NCBI GenBank assembly: GCA_963693305.1
Contig: OY855916.1
Span: 9,010,001-9,074,000, forward strand
Length of the DNA stretch: 64,000 nt
From: Meandrina meandrites
Taxonomy: Eukaryota > Cnidaria > Anthozoa > Scleractinia > Meandrinidae
Direction of reading: 5' to 3'
Part shown: one piece after another, positions 11,456 to 22,722 of the stretch
How the letters are laid out: each line of letters starts with the position of its first letter
How positions within the stretch are numbered: position 1 is the stretch's first letter
The notes under the pieces: model-generated
Database searches by the model: none
The model's input: only the letters and a program-made list of their open reading frames with translations
Told to the model about the DNA's origin: nothing
Translations under genes and position numbers: made by a program

Positions 11456-14400
11456 GTAAGTAAAATTTTCCTTTATAAGCATAACAGAATAGCTAATCTC
11501 GGCCTTCTCACGCACGAGTCTTTTTTTTTTGTGTGAACTATGTCCGAAAAGTATAAAACAAAAAACGGCACTAAGTCAGTTATATTTTGTTTCATAAATT
11601 TAACCACAGTTTATGCAAAAACAGTTAGAGTGCTGTCTCCTTTCCGAAACAAGTATTTCTTGGACAGTAACGACGAGAAATTTCTTAGCATGAATAATTG
11701 AGAAAGATTGCGGCAGCTTTTCATAACCAAACTTTTGTCGAAAGGCAGATTTGGGTGTTGTTGTTGATTTCACGCCATAATAATGGTATATATATCATCA
11801 TAGTTTTATCTTTCATTACAACCATAAGTTTCGAATTAGGCTATTTTTTGTTGTTGGGGTGAGCACTTATAATAATCATTTTTCTCATTTCAAAGTACGG
11901 TAACTTGAGTATAGCAAACGATTTTTAGGAGATAATTTGTGGAAGTTTCGCGCAATTCGCTTTCAGAAATGCTTTACAGCAAATTAAAGTTATGGTGGAG
12001 CTCCGATCAATTAGAGGAAATAGTTTGCTTATAACGCAAAATTTCCAAACTTTTCGTGGCTGTTACGTAGCTAGCGGTATGCTAGAATAGGATGACCTTT
12101 TTTGTTTAATCTCGGCCATGACGCATTTCTGGTTATTTTTGTTTTACTGAGAAGTTATTTGATTTTATCCTTTTATTTGCCATATAGGCGTCATATCTAT
12201 ATAATCACTTGACAGTATTTTAATTCGAAAGAAAATGCAGTTAGTTGGCTTTCAAGGAAACATGGTGATTTGGTTTAGCTCCGGTTTTCTGATGTCGTCA
12301 AATTTCTTCGCAAGCGCAATCGAGCGATCACAAGCCGATCACCAGCGATTCTATGGAAACCGACAGTCTTAAAACGAAAGAATATGCCATACACATGAAA
12401 TTCATACATTTTTGCTAGTAAATGGTTTAAACCCAGAAGTTTTAGTATTTCATGTTGTGTGATGGTCCGGGTGAGAGTAGCTCTGAAAAAACTGTTGTTG
12501 GTGACTGAGGGCAACCTCTGCTGAATGTTTAACCTACAGTACAAGTATTTTCAACGACTGACTCTAGGAATCTTGTACATCACTGATCTTGGAACAAGTG
12601 CCTCTCAACAGATGTCAACAACTACTGCCATCTTACAAACTATTTTTTACCACGTAAACAAAACCAAACCTCGAACAGGAAGAATTAATTTAACCAACAA
12701 CTTAAGAACTTACCAAAACTGACCAATCACTGTTGACGACTGAACCCTGCACAGGTCTTACACTCAATAAGATCATGACACAATCGACCAATTAATTTCA
12801 ACGGGCCACACTTATAACACCATTGACTCGCAAACACCTTTTCACTTGACTCTGAAGATGCCTTTCGCTAAGGTTGTCGAAACGTCAGTCATCAACAAGA
12901 TTTCATCCGGATTGTCACACAATACGAACTATTTTTTTTTGTGATGATGATTTAGTGACTAGCTCACGCCGACGTTATTCTGTATTCAATACTGAATTGC
13001 TGAATTATTTCGCCAAAATGTAAGTAGATTTTTTTATGTTCCCTGCGAATAACCGCACACTAGATCCAGAGGGTGGCCGTGGGGGCATTGGGACTGACCC
13101 CATTTTCTCTTGTCTTCATTGGCGACCATAAAATTCTTATAGTCAGTCATTTTTTTTTTTCAACCGTCGCCTTCCAAACAAAAATCTTTCTCATCATCGA
13201 AGATGAAATCAGAAATGAATGTTATAGCTTAGTTTAGTTGCATGACCCTTGGACATTTATCCAAATGCCTCGTACCCCCATATAGTATACATTAAGAGGG
13301 GAGGGGATGGTAGACGGAGCCCCCTAAATTGCGTTGGACGCCTTTCGTTACAAGTTCCTTTAAAAGATAAAATCAGTGGCAGATAGGGTTTTGCGTTTTC
13401 TAGGGCTTCTAGAGTTAATGTCGTTTGTCAACATGGTTCAAAGAGCGGATTTTTGATGAATTTTTTACGAATTTTTTTAAAACGCCATTTTCTCAATTTA
13501 GTTTCTTTTGTGAAGAAACTGAGGCTTACGGTATTTAACTCGGATCTGGACATTTTAATATTGGCAATATGAGTACTAAAACTGCATGGATTGTCTGTTT
13601 TGTTCTCCAAGTTATTTTTACAATTTTCTTCCATATTTTTATCACTGATTGTAAATATCTTTGGTCTTTCGAGGACGATTCTTTCAACATTAACACAATT
13701 TGATTGATTGAAGAAAGAACAGGCAGCTATTAAATTGGAAACATTACCTGGTTAAATGAACTAGAAAAAATACAACTTTACGGTATTGTTATGGGATTTT
13801 GATGAATGTTTTACGTATTTTACGTATTTTTTTCTAACGTCTTTTTCTCAAGTTACTTTCATTTGTGAAGAAACTAAGGAATTAGGTATTAAATAGGATC
13901 TGGGCATTTTAATGTTGGCAATATGAGTACCAAAAGTTGATTGTGTGTTTTGTTTGCTAAGTTATTTTTACAATTTTCCACCTTATTTTTATCACTGCTT
14001 GTAAGTATCTCTGGTCTTTCGAGGACGATTCTCTGGGCATTAACACAATTTGATTGTTTGAAGAATGAATAAGCAGCTAATTGAAAACATAACCTGCTTA
14101 AATGAACTGGAAAAAATACAGTTTTACGGAGTGATCCGCATCCAATTTCTTCGTATATTTTTGATACATCGACGTACAGACTGAGAGCAAGATTGAAGCA
14201 AATGAACAATCGGGGAAATAGCTTGTTTGGCCACCAAACTTTCACTACTTACCCCAAATAATTTTGTAACCGTTCGGTATTTTCAAATCGAAGAAAACGC
14301 CAAAATGAAAGTTTGATAATATAGATCAAAACACTCTTTACATGTGGCGATAACTAAAATTAAAAGGTAAAGAATGACCAAGATTGAAAAACATTGACAC

Positions 14401-15080
14401 GGATTATGATCTATCTGTCACCAATCTCAACACGCACATCAGTTTAGCAGCTAGAATCCGTATGAGAAGGAACAAACATTATAGGGGAAATTGTTTTGAT
14501 GCCCACCAAATTCTCAGAACGAATATTAAAGGAAATTTAAAGCAGTTAGTAAAGAGAATTAATAGGTCGATCGAGCTGATGTAGCAGCGAGTTGTAAGAA
14601 GGACAAGCATGAGTCTAGGGTATATGGTATTGATGAAGCACCGAATTCTCTGAACTTACGTTAACGGGAATGTATGGAAACAAGTTAAGGGAATTGATGT
14701 TCTGATCTTAGAACCGAAAGGGTTGATTTACCGTATGGTTCAGATGTAAATGGCGTCAAACGATTTCGACTGCAAATGCTGCACATTCTAGGTCGGTGAG
14801 GTGAAGAAGATTTTCTCGGGGCTGATGGTACTGTTTTAATTCGAGTTTTTGTTTATTCATTCATTCATTGTGATTTTTAGTGGGTACAACAAGTTTAGCC
14901 ATTTATTTTTCATTTTTAGGCCTTTTTTGCTTCAAGTTTTGTCATCTCGACTGATAAATTTCCGGTCATTTTTAAATTAGCGAGTAGTTTTAATACCTAG
15001 GTGATGTAATGCAAGTACAGACAGCTAGATGTGCCAAAGGTATAACTATTGACTTGTCATTTCTTTTTTTTTTCTTGCAG
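11456..15080. other. AT-rich stretch, no supported gene
   Basis: Apart from the tandem duplication at 13454-14130, only short open frames are seen. It would be the last intron of the candidate transcript above if that is real. Confidence 0.5.
13454..14130. repeat. tandem duplication, two copies of about 335 bp
   Basis: The stretch from TTTTTTACGAATTTTTTTA, through GGCAATATGAGTAC, TTTGGTCTTTCGAGGACGAT and ACACAATTTGATTG, occurs at 13454-13786 and again at 13798-14130 with scattered differences. No coding frame is kept in both copies. Confidence 0.85.
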
Positions 15081-15126
15081 GTTAAGACAACGCCATAAGA
15101 TTCAAGAACTTGATTGAGTGAAATAA

Positions 15127-18100
15127 AATGTATTAAATGTCTCAAGCTGCTGATAGATTTCTGTAGAAAAACAATGATTTGGCCTCAAGGCAAAGGAACC
15201 GCGAAAACTCGAAAAAAAAAAGTCTTTTGGCAGGAAAATTTTGCGCTTTTAAAAGGGAGCAAGAAAAATGTCGAAAAAAAAAACTAAGTCTTTTGGCGGG
15301 AAAATTGTCCTTAGAAAAAAAAGTCTGCGCTTTTGAGTGGTGTCTGGTTTTTAGTCAAAAATATACTAAGTCTTTTGGCGGGAAAATTCTTGCACTGTGC
15401 AAATGGATTTGTCCCATCAGAAGTCTAAGTATATGTTTGATTTTTTAGCTAGACTCTGTTCAAAATCGCAGAATGTTTTTTCTTTTTGGCAACCCTACAT
15501 AGTCAAAATATATGAAAAGAGATAGCCTACATTTCTCCTAGTTACCAGACCCCTTTTAAAAGCGCAATCTTTTTTTATGTGTACTCGATATCAAAAGGAC
15601 AATAAAAGCAAGAAACCATAATAGTTGTAATTGTTTTATTTGTTAATAGATATCATTAACTAATTACAACATTTTCAATAACAAGTAAAGTTATTTACAA
15701 TATCGATTATAACTTTCCACGGCTATACAACACTTTAAATTACAAACTGAAGAATAAAACAAAGATGAATACTTTAGCTAAGGCTGATTTGTTAAATGAG
15801 AAAATTTCGACTAAGACTGAGAAGCAAATAAACATGATTTGAAAACTTGAAACAGAAAAATTCTATAAACAATTCGATTCTTCATAAAAAATAAAGACTA
15901 ACAATAATTCTAACTTGTATTTGCCAAGCAAACCTAGCAGTTTTAATGAGTGTAGTCAAAAAACGAAAGTAATCCGCAAGCGAATTAATGCCCTCAGAAA
16001 AATGGCGCAATAAACTGTGCAATCGAAACATGTTTTTTCACGTCTCGATTGTACAATCTCTCGCGTCTTTTTGCGATAGCAATAATTCCATCTGTATAAA
16101 TGTGATAACGTCAAGAAATGTTCCATACATGCACACGTTTGTTGTATCAATTTTGAGCAATAAAAGTTTGAAAATTTTTCTCGGCAGCCATTGAAAAATG
16201 CTTTGAGACTCCAAGGCCTTAACTTAAGAAATTGGTCGCTCTCGCTAAAAAAATTCGAATGTTTTCCTTTCTAATTTGCTGAATTTGCACATCACAGGCA
16301 ATCTAGAGCAATTTTTCTATGTACGAGACAATTAAATCCTATCGAACAATTATTTTGAGACTCCGATCATTCAAATTTGTTTACTAGTTTTGAAAAACCT
16401 GAATATTAAATTTTGTTTCAAGGCATTGTGAAAAAAACTCTTAATGTTTTCATGCCGACGAGTTGCCAAGCCTGATAAATTTATGCAGAAAAGATTGTCA
16501 GCAACGGCCTAATTACACTTATTACCTCGACAATTATATCCTGAATTTAAGCTTTAAGAGTTCTTGTCTTCTTTCTTCTTCACTTTTAATCCACCATAAT
16601 CACTGAGCAAGCTGCATCAAAGGCACTGAAAGAGAAAAACAAACATACGTTTTAAAATCAGAGGAAATTGAACATGTTTACAAAAATGAGATGCAAAAAC
16701 ACTTTAATTTGGGCATTTACTTAGAAAATTGCGAGGGAATAACGATAATTGCAAAATTAGCAATTACTACTGACTTTTTTCAAACTTTCATCTAAACATG
16801 AAAAAAAAACTAACTAAAGTTTTGTCGTTTCCCGATGACAGGCGAGTCGTGTAACAACACTATAGTTTGTTTCTTTTAGTCGATGAGTTTTGATATTCTC
16901 CACACGTGTTTATGACGGTATATTGATATTGCAATGAGAAATTAAATTTTGATCAAATTCCAAACAAACTCGGCAAAGAAGCAAGACGATTGTAATAACA
17001 AAATGACTAAGTGAAGTCCAATTCGGTCTGATCTGTAATCGTACGAGTCAGCAAAGCAAGACTCGATTTGTTTGATCACGGGTATGATTACGACACGAAG
17101 ATCTGTTACCGATTAATCACAACTTTAAAAAATGTTAGAAAAAAAAAGAAAAAATTTGAGCGAAACCTGTTAAAGTTTTATTATCTCTAAGAGGAAATTC
17201 GCTAGCAAAAAGTAGAAGAGTACCTCGATAATATTTATTCACGACAGGCCACGAACAGAACCGAGAGTTTCGGTAAACGCGCGCAATGTCGGGTTAGAAA
17301 CAGCAAACTTTCAGACCAACTCTTGTGAACAAATAAAATTTCCTATAAAATTAAAAAGAAATAACGGCCTTGAATCGACGGAAATTAAGGCGATCCTAAA
17401 GTGAAAAGTTGCTGGTTTTGACTTGATGTTTTTCATCTGTGAAATGCTGTGGAGTTGTATTTTATTTTAGCGGCATTTCTGTCGGCGTCAACAAGCGCGC
17501 CAAAATTCTCTCTTCTTTTGCTAGTTATATATTTTTATTTCAAAGCGACATATATCAAGAGAGTATATTTACTTTTTCGTTGGTTTAATTGTGGCAATGA
17601 AAACAAGCGAGGTTATAAATTTATTCTCCACTAGCTGCTAATTTTCTGCTATTTTCTCGTTCGCCATTGTTTGACAAACGGCTCTCCATTTTTGTTTACA
17701 TTCCGATCATACCATCTTGGTAACAAACTCTCTCCTGGTGTAATTTCCAGTTTCTTGAAAGCGAATTCAAGGAGACTCTGTGATAAATAACTCTTTAATT
17801 TTGTTGTGGTTTAAAGATTTCTCGCTATGGACAAAAATAATTAAAGATGGACGAAAAAGTATACTCAAGCAAGTTTCCACTGTAATAACAGTCGAGATTG
17901 CGCCTACATCAGTCATATCTTGAAGGACCTTGAAGGTGCAAAATGCAAAATCAAATTCTTCCATTTTCTTCACATTTTGGATCCGAACGACATGTTGGCT
18001 AAAAGTGCTTCAGATATCTTGTTAAATATTCAAATACGTCATTAAAATATAATTAAACTTATGTTTCAACCATTTTCTTAACTTAGAAAATTTGAATGAA

Positions 18101-18690
18101 TTTTTGTTTTCAGAGATGGTCCTGGAAAAAAGCGCAAAAGTTGTTTTGGTTGCTTATGCCTTCTGACTTAAACAACTGATTTTTTCTTACAATCAAAGTT
18201 AATTAAGGACCAAATTTAAGAACTTTATATCCTTTGGGATTGGTTGCCTGTTTTTCTTTTTTGGACTAATCGTTATAGAAAGGGAAATAAAATGGAAAAA
18301 CATTCTAATTCTTGTTTTCGATTCGAATGCCAGTTAAAAATTAAGTTGTCAAACTTTATCACGGAAATTGAGGTTTGTTCTCGCTCGAGAATTTAATTGC
18401 TTTCACTTTCTCCATCGTGTGAATGAATGTTTGGTAAGGAAACAAAATCATTACTTTGAAATTCCAAAGAGGTGAAATAAGCATCCAAAAAAACAAAAAC
18501 AAAGGAAACCAACTTGAGACATGAAGCGTCCGAGTTACTGACAGAAAACGGAAGGCTTGTTTTGATGGATTTTATTTTCACTTCACCGAAACGGATCGAA
18601 ATCGAATTTATTTTTGCAATATCTATACACTGCTGTGGTTCCTTTTTTAAAGTTTAATAAATAAATATGACAAATAAACTTGTAAACTCA
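15127..18690. other. intergenic, AT-rich, no supported gene
   Basis: Poly-A/T runs and short open frames. A possible 3' untranslated exon of the minus-strand candidate begins at 16627 (acceptor TTTCTCTTTCAG on the minus strand), with AATAAA at about 15633 on that strand. Nothing else can be supported. Confidence 0.45.
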
Positions 18691-18732
18691 CCATTATGAA
18701 GATGTTATGATGATTGGTCCTCAGTTGATACG

Positions 18733-19882
18733 CTATGTCGTGGAACTACAGAAAGAATAAATGAGGTCAACAAGACAAGCTGAATAATGTAGTCTTTTTA
18801 AATAACTTCCAGCTAGAAAAAGGCACACCTTTCGGGTGGAGGCTCCTCGAATAGTCCACTGTGGGGAGTGCCCCCCTGCCCCCCAGGGGACAGCTACATT
18901 TTGCGGATCTTGGATTAGTAATATCCAGACCCAAATGCTTAAGAATTTGTGTTCATGGAGAAAAGTTGGCCTGATAGGAGGGTCCCCCCTTCAGGCAAAC
19001 TGTTCGCTGCTATTGCTTATAGAGAAATGTAGGAAAAGTTCTCTCTCCCGGGGGGTGGCTCAATATAGTGTGACCCTCTTACCAGAACAACGTTTCTCGT
19101 CATTTACTGCATTTGAAAGTTTAGCATTTCTATTGTTTACATCAGCGCACATTTATATAAAACTAGATACTTCAAAAAACTTATTTTAACACTTACTATA
19201 AAAGTTGATCGACAGCCCTGTACTGCGTAAACTCGGTGGTCGCCCGGCTAGGCTTACGAGATGCTTGTTTCTCATTGGATATTGTAGGATTCTTTGTAGA
19301 CTTTGCTTGCCTTGATTATCGTAATGAGAGAATAAAACACAGATTAGTCAAATGATTAGAGTTCTATTTATATTCAGACATTAACTAAAACAAACAAACA
19401 AAAAACAAACAGAAACATTAACTTATGCTTACCTTTTTCGTGAAAGGCCTTTAATTTGGTACCAGAGAAGACCTCCAGTCTTTTTTCTCCCTTGTGTTAA
19501 AAGCCTAAAATACAAAAACAAATTGAAATATTAAATTTAATGAAAGCGCGATGACCACCGCGTCCCCCTCCCCACCCAGAGTAAGTTTGGATTACATAAA
19601 CTGACCCAGTCCTTAATAAACCTTAGTGGAAATTTTCGTGACTAAACATATTACTGAAACCCTAGAGAAAGTTTTTTACAATAACACAATAACTATCGCT
19701 AAAGAAAGTAAAATAAGTCAAAAATATGTTTCCCAAACAAGCGCTCAACTACAAGTTAGCGAGCATATATAGATTTCACAGTGAAAGCGGTACTATTAAG
19801 GGCAAATGATAAAAAAACTCAAAAGGAATAAATATTAACCAAGTTAACATTGGTTTTTACAATTACACTAACCTTTATGCAT
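18733..19882 (-). CDS. candidate small basic protein, 64 aa, four coding exons
   Basis: Minus-strand exons 19882-19873 (ATG CAT AAA G), 19490-19433, 19310-19197 and 18745-18733 join in phase at every junction: 195 nt, 64 codons plus TAG. Donors are GTTAGT, GTAAGC and GTAAGT; acceptors are ACACAAG, ATCAAG and TCTGTAG, so two of the acceptors are not pyrimidine-rich. The protein starts MHKGRKKTGGLLWYQIKGLS and is rich in Lys/Arg and Ser/Thr; it has no signal peptide or membrane segment. No family recognised. The last exon continues with a good donor at 18691, and in another frame reads FHDIAYQLRTNHHNIFIM, so the true C-terminus may differ. Such a small chain of exons could arise by chance. Confidence 0.35.
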
Positions 19883-20311
19883 CTCCTCAAAGATTAACAA
19901 CCAAATTATGACGGCACAAGTTCCACCAAACCTCCAAAACAAAGCACGTGTATCTTGCATTTGTGGAAATCCAGCAGTTTGCATTGAATTATCGTTGTTT
20001 TGGTCCAGTTATCGATCCCTGGACTTGAAGCAAATCTTCCTTTTTGTCTCTGCATCAAAGTCTTATGTTTTACAAGCTTGTAGCAAACGATGCTCTTTTT
20101 TTGTAGTCACATAAACGGAGCAACAACCAGCGAAGGCAAACTGAACTTGTGATGAATAATTAGCGTTATGAGCATGCACGCTTAGAATATAATTTGCAAT
20201 GTAAATTTGCAACATAGATCAGTTTCCCAACTGTTATTCATGTGTTCAATCCCATTTCAAAAGTTTTCTTAACAATTTTACGGTTACTAATTCTTTAGCC
20301 AATACACTTCA

Positions 20312-20508
20312 TTAGACCTTTGCATGTTGCCTTCATCAGGTAAAAAAAATGTTCCAACTAAAGACGATATCTCGAGCTCCGCGAGAAGGGTGTTCATAGA
20401 AAGAGGGTGGGGTGGGGTGCTCGTTTTGCAAAAAAAAACCAAAAAAAAAAAAAAACGAAAGCATGAAGGCGACAGCAATACAAAGACCTTTTAAGGTCTT
20501 TGTATTGC
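20312..20508. repeat. hairpin-type repeat
   Basis: GCAATACAAAGACCTT at 20475 is followed after 2 bp by its exact reverse complement (ends 20508). A third related piece, GACCTTTGCATGTTGCCTTC, lies at about 20315, inverted relative to GCATGAAGGCGACAGCAATA. Looks like a small foldback MITE. Includes a poly-A run. Confidence 0.65.
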
Positions 20509-20974
20509 AAAGCCGATACGAGGCTACAGAAATAAAAATTCATTTTTTTGAGGTACATGACACGTTGAAAATCTCTCTAAAACGAAGAAAAGGCGCTTGA
20601 ACTGAGACGAGATTCTAGCAAAGCGTTAACACTGTTTGGACAATTTGTTATCGATTAAAATTTCCGTACTTGCTTCTCACGTGTCTACTGATTTTCTATT
20701 AATCGTCCCAAACGAAATATTTATTCGGTACGAGCAGAAAATACTCTTTTCTTAGCCAAAATTTGGGACTCGTGTTGAATTTTTCACAAACATGATGTTG
20801 GTAAATAAATAAAAACAAACCCGAAGAGGGACATCATTGCTGGACAGTGTTGTTGATATCTTTTTACTTATTTTAACCCCACTAGAAAAAAATCAGGATC
20901 AAGGTACTGGTTCTGGTAGCAGCTCTCGCAAGATCTCGCATGAATGGCTCGCTTCCCTTCAAGAAAACACTGAA

Positions 20975-21293
20975 TTGAACAAACAACAGGAACAGTACCC
21001 CTAGCTCCCAAAACAATAGCAACTGCTACACTAGAGGACCAGTAGAATTACAAGCTTACGAGAGCTGCTACACTACTAGAGAAAAGAGAACAATAGAACA
21101 AACAACAGGAACAATGCCCCTAGCCCCAAAACAATAGCAACTGCTACACTAGAGGACCAGTAGAATTACAAGCTTACGAGAGCTGCTACACTACTGGAGA
21201 AAAGAGAACAATAGAACAAACAACAGGAACAATGCCCCTAGCCCCAAAACAATGGCAACTGCTACAAGGTTACGAGAGCTGCACACTACTGCA
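20975..21293. repeat. minisatellite, about 119-bp unit, 2.7 copies
   Basis: Units start with AACAAACAACAGGAACA at about 20979, 21098 and 21217. They contain ACTGCTACACTAGAGGACCA and TTACAAGCTTACGAGAGCTG. The first two copies are almost identical and the third is shortened. Confidence 0.9.
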
Positions 21294-21357
21294 GGCAGTC
21301 GGGAAAAAATGGATGAGGTATGTTCCATTTCAGGATCGGTGGGGCCCAGTTTCCCCT

Positions 21358-21555
21358 GGGTGCTACGCCCCACGTCTCTTGGGCAAGACACTTTACTCTT
21401 GATCATGGCGTCTGTCTCTCTACCAGCGAATTCAATGTCGCGCGTAACACTGCGATGGACTGGCATCCCATTTCCCATTCAGGAAGGAGTAAAAAATGAT
21501 TCTTCTAGCCATTCATTCCTACGGAATCTGGGATAAGCTCCAGCCTGATGCAGAA
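21358..21555 (+). mobile_element. diverged SINE family A fragment
   Basis: Keeps the body marks TTGGGCAAGACACTTTACTC, GCGATGGACTGGCATCCCAT and GGGATAAGCTCCAGCCTGAT in the right order on the plus strand, but lacks the tRNA-like head. Confidence 0.7.
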
Positions 21556-21954
21556 CTAGGCCCGACCGCAGAATTTTACCTTCACTCTCCACCCCCAGCG
21601 TTTCGGTATAGGCCCCAGCCCAGCACTACCCAAGGATGAAATAGTCAATGTCCTAAAAGCAAGTGCACACAAATTTCCTTAGAGCAGTTTTCAAATGAGT
21701 GCCGTAAAACCAAAACCGTAATCATTCTGGCCAATCACAAAGGACACAGACAATCTAGTGAACCAATCCTAACTCGAAGCAAATTTACATGTAGCCGGCA
21801 CGAAACGCGGGAACACGTGCGCGAGCAAATCGCGATTGGTTTTGGTTCTGATTGGTTGAGAAAGTGGCGCGAGATTTTTAAACCAATCACTGAGCGTAGT
21901 ATACAAAACCAAAGCAAACGCGAATTACTTACGACAACTATAATTAGAGATTTA

Positions 21955-22424
21955 AGGACCGTTTATAGGAACGAAAAAGTTGGAACGGTTCCGATAAAAA
22001 TTGACCGTTACACGCGCAACTTTTGAAATGGAACGGATAAAAAAGAGCACGGTCCTCAGAGAATCGAAGAACGGGTAAAGAGCGTTTACACGTTGTTTTT
22101 TCGAGACCGGAACCGATAGACCCAGCGATACGAAAACTGCTTAGACAAGTCCGCATGCGGTTGGACAGGAAAAATGAAGCGGGAAGGTTCCGAATGAAAA
22201 GGGCGAGCGTTTACACGATGGAAAAAAAAAAATAGAAAAAGTGGGTACCGATCCGATTTTTATCTGTTCCGTTCCGAAAGAGGACCATAGGTGCCTATGG
22301 GCCTTTTCTTACGGAACGGGTAAAACTGGAACGGGCCAAGTATCATTGACACATAAAAATTCATCTGAGCCGTTCCAAATTTTATCGAAACCGTTCCATT
22401 TTTTTCGCTCGTGTAAACAGCCCT
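21955..22424. mobile_element. MITE with GTTCCG-rich inverted ends
   Basis: The left end AGGACCGTTTATAGGAACGA is similar to the inverted right end AGGGCTGTTTACACGAGCGA. Both arms carry repeated GGAACGG/CCGTTCC motifs and GTTTACACG. Non-coding. Confidence 0.65.
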
Positions 22425-22693
22425 GTTGTGGCTCGCAGTATTTTTATTCGACCAGACAAGTCCTCATGCTAAAAAGCTTTTATTTTTATTTGAAAATTGC
22501 GATCCAACGTTTTAGAGTTACATATCTTAGACGGAAATCACCATACTATAAATAACACCAGTCTAAAATACAAGCCACGCATGTACGTACTGCGGACCTA
22601 TACTCTTAAGCGTTGTGCAGTATTTTGACGAGTGTTATATACATGTATATATGTTCTTTCCCTTAATATTTTATTTTGATTCCCTTTTTACAT

Positions 22694-22699
22694 TTTATT
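22694..22699 (-). terminator. poly(A) signal AATAAA of GET3
   Basis: Minus-strand AATAAA 23 bp past the GET3 stop codon at 22723-22725. Confidence 0.6.
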
Positions 22700-22722
22700 C
22701 CAAGTTTATCCTTTTTACATTT

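Larger units (their letters stand above)
10433..15126 (+). other. candidate spliced transcript, coding potential unclear
   Basis: Segments with good splice borders: 10433-10511 (acceptor after polypyrimidine, donor GTAAGC), 10898-10950 (donor GTAAGTTC), 11360-11455 (donor GTAAGTAA), and a last exon from 15081 with a strong TTTTTTTTTCTTGCAG acceptor, followed by AATAAA at about 15121. A further donor GTAAAG at 9528 could end an earlier exon. Exon 10433 is open as VLDFFADDATTQEELEKNFF; exon 11360 is open in phase 0 as LLGHCFGIRAWGKFKRDWTT and then reaches VKTTP and stop. The frames do not join: the middle exon has a stop in the required phase. This may be a non-coding RNA or a gene with unseen exons. 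No family recognised. Confidence 0.3.
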
